From the NCBI GenBank assembly GCA_023091735.1, contig JALKBU010000837.1, forward strand, positions 1 to 22,908: a stretch of 22,908 nucleotides of DNA, in the 5' to 3' direction. The translations under genes and the position numbers were made by a program. The first letter of the stretch is position 1. Each line of letters opens with the position of its first letter. This DNA is from Trichomonas tenax. Lineage: Eukaryota; Parabasalia; Trichomonadida; Trichomonadidae. Of the stretch, positions 16,870 through 22,908 are shown in pieces. The notes below the pieces were generated by a model. That model searched no databases, had not been told where the DNA came from, and saw only the letters and a list, made by a program, of their open reading frames with translations.

Positions 16870-17475
16870 AGAGGTGTATTGACTTCGAGTGTCCACAGAC
16901 AACATTGCCAGTATGATCAATATGCTTTAGTGATGATAGGAATACACACTATCTGGTTGGATATTACTATTGTCGCTTATGTTGATCCACAATTTACAAT
17001 TTAGCAACAAATTACAAATTAAATCAACAAAAAGACAGCAGATGGTATATACGTATCATTGTATTCCATTCATTGATGTGTCAGTAGTATATAAAATGAT
17101 ATTTAAAAATATAGATATTTTCTTATTTACTATTATGAGTTAAAAATGTATTATTAGAAGACAGTTCTGTCCGGCTGTGAGTGCACTTGAATAGCTTAAG
17201 CTTGATTGACCAAGAATATAACCAAAAATGGAAGGCAAAATTCAAAATAAATCCAAACTTTACAAATTATTTCAATTTTAAAAATTTAATATATCATTGA
17301 TAACGCAATTTCAGTCATATACAAACGATAAGTGTCAAAAAACTGCTACAAAAAGTACCTCTAACCGTTTGGTTGGTAACTAAAGGCATCTGTATATATC
17401 GCACAGATATATATGACATTCTAAATTCACCAATTTTGGTCGCTAAATCCCAAAAAATGGAGTCAATACACTTCT
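16870..17475. mobile_element. Possible non-autonomous TIR element (about 600 bp)
   Basis: AGAGGTGTATTGACTTC at 16870-16886 is an inverted match (15 of 17) to 17459-17475, and both ends are flanked by TA-rich sequence. The roughly 570 bases between hold no transposase-like frame. The right end touches an ankyrin fragment that starts at about 17499, as if the element had inserted beside or within that gene. This could be a decayed Tc1/mariner-type derivative. A chance inverted repeat in AT-rich DNA is not excluded. Confidence 0.3.
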
Positions 17476-17498
17476 GAATATAATCATTACATATTAAC

Positions 17499-17607
17499 GA
17501 GATTCTTTGCTGAATTCATAATTTTCCACTTAGGATGGCGATAATGAACAGAGACATCGATCTGGTGAAGTTCCTTGTTGATCATGGAGCAGATATTAAT
17601 TTGATTA
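17499..17607 (+). pseudogene. Ankyrin repeat fragment
   Basis: It reads HNFPLRMAIMNRDIDLVKFL, then VDHGADINL: an almost complete ankyrin repeat (P-L-x-x-A...D-x-x-x-V-x-x-L-x-x-x-G-A-D-I-N). It is preceded in frame by EILC and a TGA at 17511. The repeat runs straight into an ATTCAT-rich tract where the next repeat should begin. The internal ATG at 17535 is not a credible gene start. Confidence 0.7.
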
Positions 17608-17753
17608 CTATTCATTTTTCAATAAAAACCATATTCATCATCAAAACTTATGCAATTCATTGTATGATCATATCATTCATCAAATTGCTATTTTGTTCAT
17701 TATATTTATGATTTCATTCATCTTTGGAATTATGCGGTTCATCTTCTAATCTC
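17608..17753. repeat. ATTCAT-rich tract splitting ankyrin repeats
   Basis: About eight TTCAT units in roughly 140 bases. The tract lies exactly between two successive ankyrin repeats (17499-17607 and 17754-17852), which would otherwise be expected to join with a linker of only a few residues. It looks like an insertion or a local expansion. Confidence 0.5.
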
Positions 17754-17852
17754 GAAAATCCTTTGACAATGGCAAGACGTGTTGATGATAAAGAGATTAT
17801 TGAATACCTTATTCAAAAAGGTGCAAAAGATATCAATACTGCATCAAAATAA
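17754..17852 (+). pseudogene. Last ankyrin repeat and C-terminus of a broken gene
   Basis: It reads ENPLTMARRVDDKEIIEYLI, then QKGAKDINTASK and a stop at 17850-17852. This is a clear ankyrin repeat followed by a short tail, typical of the C-terminal end of an ankyrin protein. It is in the same frame as the fragment at 17499-17607, with non-coding ATTCAT sequence between. Confidence 0.7.
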
Positions 17853-18001
17853 GTCAAAATATTGCTGCGTAGAATAGTGTGTATCAAACTAGTCTTAAAA
17901 TCTTTAATATTAAATTGAAAACAATATTATTGTAATTGAAGGCTTGCTGGTTAAAAATTGTTAAATTCTCATTGTGTACATAATAAACTTTATCTATTAG
18001 A

Positions 18002-18205
18002 TCATATTGTCTCTGATAATTTTATTTTGAAAATATATTTACAAACCAGCAGCCATAAGAAAGAAAAATAATAACTAATTGACACAGAAATGAATAACAT
18101 AACAATTAGAATGCTCAATACATATATAAAAATATAAAATCTCAATTTTTCGGCTTTCTTTCTTGTTTTTTTATTAGTTTTACTCACTCCATAGCTCATA
18201 CTCAT
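18002..18205 (-). CDS. Possible tiny membrane protein
   Basis: 67 residues if the ATG at 18205 is used, or 65 from the ATG at 18199. A basic N-terminus (VSKTNKKTRKKAEKLR) precedes one long or two short hydrophobic spans (about 23-56, IFIYVLSILIVMLFISVSIS onward), then IFKIKLSETI. The ordered basic-then-hydrophobic layout and a TGTCACATG initiator-like string at the start argue for a real small gene. However, T-rich DNA readily gives such frames by chance. I recognise no family. Confidence 0.35.
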   Translation of the reverse strand: MSMSYGVSKTNKKTRKKAEKLRFYIFIYVLSILIVMLFISVSISYYFSFLWLLVCKYIFKIKLSETI

Positions 18206-18633
18206 GTGACACAATAATATTTCAAAGAGAAAGAGCTATGTTTCCCAATGAAAAGGTGCCTGGGACAATTTGTTGTTGGCTTAAAATGTGATTTTGGAAA
18301 TTTGACCATAAATTCATATACAGAATCCAAAATAACACATATTTATGATGCTTTTACAATAAATTCAATGTGATCACATCACCCTTTGTTTCTCAGCCGA
18401 TTTAACCTATTGATATATGACCACAACATGTTGCATTATATCGCTGTAATGGTAAACACGCGCAAACTCACTTCTGAAGGCGTTATTCAAATGATTTCGA
18501 TTTATAAACTAGTTATATACAAAATACAGCTTTAGCAGTGTCCAAAACCGTCAAGAAAACGAAAAAAACTCAATGGCAACAAAAAATAATTTGATATAAA
18601 CTACCAACAAATGTGACATCATAGTTTTGAAGA
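18206..18633. promoter_or_regulatory. Intergenic region with ARPC3 initiator
   Basis: 428 bases with no supported gene. GACATCATAG at 18615-18624 contains TCATA, which matches the Trichomonas initiator consensus TCA-Y-(T/A), about 13 nt before the ARPC3 ATG. Confidence 0.4.
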
Positions 18634-19179
18634 ATGAGTGGTTACCCAACAGAGGCAAATCCTAACTCCAAAATTTCCGCTTTCGGCGAAGTTAACACCC
18701 AAATGATCAGCGGTCTCCCAATTCTCAATCTCAGAGATACACTCAAGAATGGAAAGGAACCAGCTTTCGATATTGTCGATGAAGCACTCTATCACTTCCG
18801 CACAAACATCTTCATGCGTGACTTCCCAGCAAAGACAGGCGCTGACCGTCTCGTCATTTACCTCACATTCTACGGAATGAAATGTTTGAAATTCTTCGCT
18901 AAGAACAAGAAGGATAAGCAAAAGTGCCAGACAGAGATCGACGCTTGGAACTTAAAGCCATTCCCAATCCCAGGTGAGGGTGGCTTCATTATCGATTCTT
19001 ATGTTACACGGCCAAAGAATGAGGCTGAGAAGAAGGAACTCCGCGACTACTTCAAGAAGCTCCGCATGGAAATGGGCAACCGCCTCCTTCAGATTGTATT
19101 CTCTCAGGGCTCAGAGGCAGATAAGTGGTGGATCTGCTTCGCTAACAAGAAGTTCCTCGACAAGGAAATGGCTAACTAA
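18634..19179 (+). CDS. ARPC3: Actin-related protein 2/3 complex subunit 3 (ARPC3, p21-Arc)
   Basis: 181 residues, the normal size. ARPC3 is one of the seven subunits of the Arp2/3 complex, which nucleates branched actin filaments at the cell cortex. Trichomonads rely on it for amoeboid spreading on host cells. Conserved blocks: GLPILNLR near 27; FDIVDEALYHFRTNIFMRDF (about 45-64); ADRLVIYLTFYGMKCLKFF (about 70-88); FPIPGEGGF (about 110-118); the helix DYFKKLRMEMGNRLL (about 138-152); and the C-terminal DKWWICFANKKFLDKEM. Strong codon bias points to high expression. It is a lone gene with its own initiator-like site upstream. Nothing is missing or odd. Confidence 0.96.
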   Translation: MSGYPTEANPNSKISAFGEVNTQMISGLPILNLRDTLKNGKEPAFDIVDEALYHFRTNIFMRDFPAKTGADRLVIYLTFYGMKCLKFFAKNKKDKQKCQTEIDAWNLKPFPIPGEGGFIIDSYVTRPKNEAEKKELRDYFKKLRMEMGNRLLQIVFSQGSEADKWWICFANKKFLDKEMAN

Positions 19180-19412
19180 TTTCATTTTAATAAACAATTA
19201 CAAAAACCGTGGATTTTAGATCTCTTTTAATACGATAAATTATTTTAACCTTTTTTTATTTTCGGCGATCAATTAGCAAACATAAAAATCACCCAGAAGG
19301 GGCCTCTTTAAAACCATTTTTCTTGAGGTTTAAAAATAGTTTAAATTTAAATTATTATCGATAATGTTAATAAAATTTATTGATTTTAGATATAAATTCA
19401 AGAGTATATTAT
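19180..19412. promoter_or_regulatory. Upstream region of the EGF/TIG surface gene
   Basis: AT-rich, 233 bases. AAATTCAAGAG places TTCA at 19397-19400, 12 nt before the ATG that I choose for the next gene. Confidence 0.3.
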
Positions 19413-20702
19413 ATGCTCATGGTTGATTTTGGACAATTTTCATTTTTTTTAATGTTTGTTTTTTTTTTGTTGATTTGCATGACAGTGATATCTTCTAGAC
19501 AGATGGAACATGCAACAAAAATTGTTGCTTCTTCGACACCAGTGTCGAGCGTCCCCAAAACTGTTCAAGTTTCGCCAACAACAAATTCAACCTCGTCAAC
19601 CATTGCATTTACGACAACTGAAACAACAGAGGATGAAGGTGATGAAGACGAAGATTTTGTTGGAAAGCAATTAAGTCAAAAATCTCAAAAACATAAAAAG
19701 AAATCGCATCATGAGACAACAACGACAACAATATCGACTACAATAACACCAAATCCTGTACCAGAGACTACTTCATCGACTCAAGCACAGGAAAGTGAAA
19801 ATTATATTAATTCTCAATTTTCAACTGAAGTTTCACAGGTAGAAGATACTGATGATGACGATGAAGACGATGATGAAAGTCTTAGACAGAGTTATCACAG
19901 TGGAAATAGAAGAAATAGAAATCGATTTAATTATAATAAGAATATTGATCAAGTCAATGACGAAAATGATGATAACAGACACAACAAAATCGAATCCAAT
20001 AAAGAAACATCATCATCAACAGTCGAAATACAATTATATCCTCCAGAAAGTGAAATGTTTGAAGATCCAAGCTTTGCCACTTGCGAAGGACCGCACACGA
20101 TAAGGACGAAAGAAGGACAGTGTCAGTGTGAAGAAAACTATTCATATGGAGATCCTTCAGGTGAAGATGGATGTTGGAGGTGTGAATGCAGATGTAACTC
20201 AAACGCTACGTGTACCCAGTCAGGAGAGTGCAAGTGCAACACTGGTTTTATAGGAGATGGCGTCCATAGATGTGAACTTGCAATTCCACATTTAATCGAA
20301 ATAAATCCTACAAAAGGAAAGCACTTTGGTGGTGACCAAATCACTGCTTTCTTTAATATCAGTCGACACGCGAATAATTCAAGATTACACTTAGTATCAA
20401 CAGTATTTTGTCGTTTTGACTCAGAAGTCATTGAAGGACAAGTAATAGCTCCGGGTGTTGCTCTATGCACCACTCCTAAAGGAAAAGGCGATACATCTTC
20501 TAAATTTTCAATATCTTTTTCAGGAAGTCACTGGAGTCATTCTCTTCAATACTACTACGTCAATGAAGACACAATAATAAGGAAAGAAATCACTTCAGGT
20601 GTATTATTATTTGCAGTAATTTCAATTCTTGCCCTTGTTAAGAGAAACTGCTTCTCCAAACAAAGCATCGAACAGAGACCATTTTTGTATGTTGCTGAAT
20701 GA
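19413..20702 (+). CDS. Mucin-like EGF/TIG single-pass surface protein
   Basis: 429 residues from the ATG at 19413. An upstream TTG would lie before the initiator-like TTCA and is not used. Order of parts: signal peptide or anchor (about 8-27, FFLMFVFFLLICMTV); a long Ser/Thr-rich and acidic low-complexity stalk (about 30-205) with runs of Thr, of Asp/Glu (TDDDDEDDDES) and a basic patch (RRNRNRF); a Cys-rich EGF-like region (about 224-288, ending CKCNTGFIGDGVHRC); a TIG/IPT-like domain (about 291-382, with IEINPTKGKHFGGDQITAFF, VFCRF, CTTP and the final YYYV); one membrane span (about 395-409); and a 20-residue tail (KRNCFSKQSIEQRPFLYVAE). This is an extracellular adhesin or receptor layout. 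Ligand unknown. The stalk is AT-rich and repetitive, so its length likely varies between isolates. Confidence 0.85.
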   Translation: MLMVDFGQFSFFLMFVFFLLICMTVISSRQMEHATKIVASSTPVSSVPKTVQVSPTTNSTSSTIAFTTTETTEDEGDEDEDFVGKQLSQKSQKHKKKSHHETTTTTISTTITPNPVPETTSSTQAQESENYINSQFSTEVSQVEDTDDDDEDDDESLRQSYHSGNRRNRNRFNYNKNIDQVNDENDDNRHNKIESNKETSSSTVEIQLYPPESEMFEDPSFATCEGPHTIRTKEGQCQCEENYSYGDPSGEDGCWRCECRCNSNATCTQSGECKCNTGFIGDGVHRCELAIPHLIEINPTKGKHFGGDQITAFFNISRHANNSRLHLVSTVFCRFDSEVIEGQVIAPGVALCTTPKGKGDTSSKFSISFSGSHWSHSLQYYYVNEDTIIRKEITSGVLLFAVISILALVKRNCFSKQSIEQRPFLYVAE

Positions 20703-21409
20703 TATATTAGTAAATTGTTTGTATTTTATTTTTCAAATTAGATTTAACAGTTTTATATTGCTTCTACATAAAGCCACTGTACATAAATTTATTACCCGAT
20801 GACAAAGGTTAATCAATTTAATTGAAAAAAAATTGATGAAATCGAGAATGACATTGATTGAAGTGAATAAATCATTGATTTCATTTTGATAGATATGCTT
20901 AAGTGGTAATTTAATGGGAGAAGAGGAATAGAGGTCATATTGGAATCGTTTTGATTTGATTTGTGTATAAATGAAAAGTTGAGGTATATTTCGGCTAACA
21001 AGGCTATATATGTTTTTACCATATGGTTAATTTTGCTAAACGAATGAATTTCAAATTGAATTTTTTACCCCTTAAGGAATTAGAAATGAAGCGACATATA
21101 TTTGGCATCAATAGGAGATGATATAATCATAGGCCCGTAAATATTAATTAAAACACAAAGATTTTCACATTAATTCGATAACGAAAGAAGTTTTAATTGA
21201 TATATCGAAGTTCCATCTTTTAAAGCAGAATAAAATTGATTCAAAACAAAAATTTGAACCAGTAAAAAATCATCATTGAAAATATTTTTTTACTGAATTC
21301 AAAAAATAAAAAAGTTTATCTCAAAAATATTTTTAACCAAAACAATTATATTTTTTTTTGGTAATCTATAAAAAGCTTATGTTTTGAAATTCAAAGGATT
21401 TTATTTTAA
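20703..21409. other. Long AT-rich intergenic region
   Basis: 707 bases with poly-A and poly-T runs. A 69-codon minus-strand frame at 20813-21022 has no domain-like features. Near the right end, AATTCAAAGG (TTCA at 21390-21393) lies 16 nt before the next ATG and fits the initiator-like pattern. Confidence 0.45.
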
Positions 21410-22238
21410 ATGTGCGAGAATTGCTTCGACAGTGATGAATTGAGGAAAGAGATCTTGTCAAAGCAATTCACTGAGGTTCCATTCATGAGGCATAGGTATC
21501 TATCACCTAATGATGAGTGTAGATTTCGATTTGCGCATCCAATTGTACGAGTTGCTGGGAATTATTCATATATAGAGTGGGTGTTCTGTTTAGTTAATAT
21601 TTATATACATCTTTACACTGCTTCTTTGATGGATCTAAATATCAGATCATTTTAAAGCGTGTATATTCCATCAGCCAAAGGAAGAGCCATCGTTGCTGCT
21701 ATGTTTTATTATCAGTTCTTTAAGCTTTATCGGCATTTTATTATATTTTATTGGATATTTCTGCGAAAAAAGACATTACAAACTAAGCACGTTCCCGCTG
21801 CACTGCATATATGTTTTAAACATAACGAGTTATATTCATATTTCACAAATCGCAAACATGTTCGCACAAATTATCCTAAAAAATTACAAAGATTACAATC
21901 CACAGTTTATAGTTCAAGTTATGATTTTCGGTGTTTTGCTTTATATTAACACAATCAATTATTATACGATCTTTAATTCAACATTTTATATGTCAGGATC
22001 TGGCGTTATGCTTTGTTCTCCATGTGTCATATATTATTCATATTTGATGCTATTGTTTATAGTAAATTCAGGAATCAAAGTCATATTTAAGCAATTACAC
22101 TTCAGATCGCTCGGAGGATTATATATGGGCTATGGGTGTTTCTTTATCGCTAAAGGTTTCTATTCATTGTACATTCATGTTCATAGGAATTCATATTTAG
22201 TTTCAAATGGAATCATATTCATTGTCGAAGGCAAGTAG
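21410..22238 (+). pseudogene. Multi-span membrane protein, split by a frame change
   Basis: An N-terminal piece in frame 2 (MCENCFDSDELRKEILSKQF onward to SYIEWVF) stops being protein-like near 21585. From 21639 a different frame is open to 22238. It starts ISDHFKACIFHQPKEE and then gives about five or six hydrophobic spans (LLLCFIISSLSFIGILLYFI, FIVQVMIFGVLLYI, VIYYSYLMLLFIVN and others). Removing 21588-21645 would join the two in frame. That segment starts GT, ends CAG, and has CTAA 11 nt before its 3' end, like the fused branch-point/3' splice motif of Trichomonas introns. However, its 5' end (GTTTAG) does not match the usual GTATGT. It is therefore either an intron-bearing gene or a frameshifted pseudogene. 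The N-terminal style (cytosolic Cys/charged, then many spans) recalls the large trichomonad multi-span receptor/cyclase families, with low certainty. Confidence 0.5.
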
Positions 22239-22363
22239 TAGAGAGAGGGGGTTACTTGTCATTCTATATATAAAGGATGTATTCCAAACACTATATATAA
22301 ACAACAAATCCGAGCAACTAATTTTTAAAGTTAATTTTAAAATAATTTAATTTTTTTATTTGG
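22239..22363. other. Short spacer with TATATATAAA direct repeats
   Basis: Two copies of CTATATATAAA lie about 30 bases apart (near 22263 and 22290). They might be TATA-like or simple repeats. No close initiator-like TTCA precedes the next frame, unlike most other genes here. Confidence 0.3.
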
Positions 22364-22908
22364 ATGAAAGAGATTATATATATGGCAATCGTTTCGCCTG
22401 AGCTAATGAAGAAATGGGGTATTAAGCAATTAAATGAATACGATTTTTTAATTAAATCTAAAGAAAATGTAAGAACCCTTCGGGTTCCGACTCTTCGAGT
22501 CATAAAAAATGATAAAACAGATATAAGCAACTCAGAGATTACAATTCGCTCAGGGCGTGGTCTAAATCCTGAATGGGTTAAAGAACAATTTAAAAACGAA
22601 GGTTGTGAATTAGTAAATGAATATAAAGGATGTGAAAGTGAACTAATTTATAGATGTAAAAATAAAGTATTTTCGATTACGTGGCATAGATGGAATAAAG
22701 GTGAAAGACCGCATAAATGTGACGAAGATGAAATAAAAATTGTTGAAAATCCAAAGGCACAAAGTGCCCAGGGCGAAGCCCAAGAAAACGGTGTTTCCAT
22801 TTATTGCATCCGTAAAGTTCCAACAAAAAGTGGAAAAAGAATGAATAGAAGAATTTATAACCCTGAATATATTAAAATGATGTTCCAAAATGAAGATTGT
22901 GAAGTATT
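22364..22908 (+). CDS. Tandem Cys-containing module protein, 3' end cut by window
   Basis: An open frame of 181 codons running off the right edge. Starts are possible at 22364 (MKEIIYMAIV) or 22382 (MAIVSPEL). Residues about 68-119 (NPEWVKEQFKNEGCELVNEY, then LIYRCKNKVFSITWHRWNKG and RPHKC) resemble a repeated domain. It has an F-x-x-E-G-C/Y-x-L opening, a C-x-N/G-K/H middle, and a W-x-x-W-x-x-G...C end. Similar domains sit near HNH/GIY-YIG nucleases in phages, large DNA viruses and some mobile elements, by memory of the family. A second unit starts at about 167 (NPEYIKMMFQNEDCEV), so the repeat spacing is about 98 residues. Two pairs of GC-rich perfect hairpins interrupt the frame, encoding TLRVPTLRV and AQSAQGEAQ. 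There is no trichomonad-style initiator close by. A mobile or viral origin is likely but unproven. Confidence 0.7.
   Translation, partial: MKEIIYMAIVSPELMKKWGIKQLNEYDFLIKSKENVRTLRVPTLRVIKNDKTDISNSEITIRSGRGLNPEWVKEQFKNEGCELVNEYKGCESELIYRCKNKVFSITWHRWNKGERPHKCDEDEIKIVENPKAQSAQGEAQENGVSIYCIRKVPTKSGKRMNRRIYNPEYIKMMFQNEDCEV
22473..22501 (+). repeat. Pair of perfect triloop hairpins inside the coding frame
   Basis: GAACCC-TTC-GGGTTC at 22473-22487 is followed after one base by GACTC-TTC-GAGTC at 22489-22501. Both have the loop TTC and perfect stems of 6 and 5 bp, in otherwise AT-rich DNA. They encode a short peptide duplication (TLRVPTLRV). Confidence 0.9.
22756..22781 (+). repeat. Second pair of perfect triloop hairpins inside the coding frame
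   Basis: GGCAC-AAA-GTGCC at 22756-22768 and GGGC-GAA-GCCC at 22771-22781, separated by two bases. Their stems are perfect and much richer in G+C than the flanks. They encode AQSAQGEAQ. The layout repeats that of the first pair 270 bases upstream, with different sequence. Confidence 0.9.

Noticed and set aside
19380..19412. TTG start for the EGF/TIG protein
   Set aside because: It lies upstream of the initiator-like TTCA. The ATG at 19413 leaves a normal signal peptide.
20813..21022. 69-residue minus-strand protein
   Set aside because: Low-complexity Ser/Ile-rich translation of AT-rich DNA without any supporting signal.

Overview
This AT-rich eukaryotic window most resembles a parabasalid genome such as Trichomonas or Tritrichomonas. 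The evidence is indirect. Almost every gene is a single uninterrupted exon. Several starts lie 5-17 nt behind a TTCA/TCAT initiator-like motif. Well-expressed genes favour ACA, CCA and C-ending codons. The decayed material belongs to families that are hugely expanded in trichomonads: BspA-type LRR, ankyrin and Pmp-like surface proteins. I lean to Tritrichomonas but cannot settle the species from sequence alone.

Layout. 1-4569 is a gene graveyard. It holds a broken Pmp-like beta-helix surface gene (739-1655), scattered TpLRR remnants (about 2640-3125), a decayed unidentified reading frame (3334-3936), a GC-richer stem-loop cluster (4041-4139) and a small TIR element (4191-4324). 4570-15391 is a dense block of intact genes: legumain-like cysteine peptidase (+), a small UIM/LisH/FOP-like protein (-), an ARM-like helical protein (-), RNA polymerase I second-largest subunit (+), a coiled-coil protein (+), a diverged HP1-like protein (-) and a GT61 glycosyltransferase (+). 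A tRNA-Ala(AGC) gene on the minus strand (15628-15699) closes it. 15836-17852 is a second graveyard of ankyrin-type fragments on both strands. It contains a near-perfect 44-bp inverted duplication, ATTCAT-rich tracts and a possible non-autonomous TIR element. A possible tiny membrane protein (-) and the actin-branching subunit ARPC3 (+) follow, then a mucin-like EGF/TIG surface protein (+) and a multi-span membrane gene split by a frame change (+).

The right edge (22364 to the end) is an open frame cut off by the window. It has a tandem cysteine-containing module resembling those beside HNH/GIY-YIG nucleases in phages and large DNA viruses. Inside it are two pairs of perfect GC-rich triloop hairpins, the most unusual signal in the window.

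The intact genes are unrelated housekeeping, secretory and surface functions, each apparently with its own promoter. There is no operon. Expression level probably differs widely: the peptidase, Pol I subunit and ARPC3 are strongly codon-biased, while the hypothetical proteins follow the AT-rich background.
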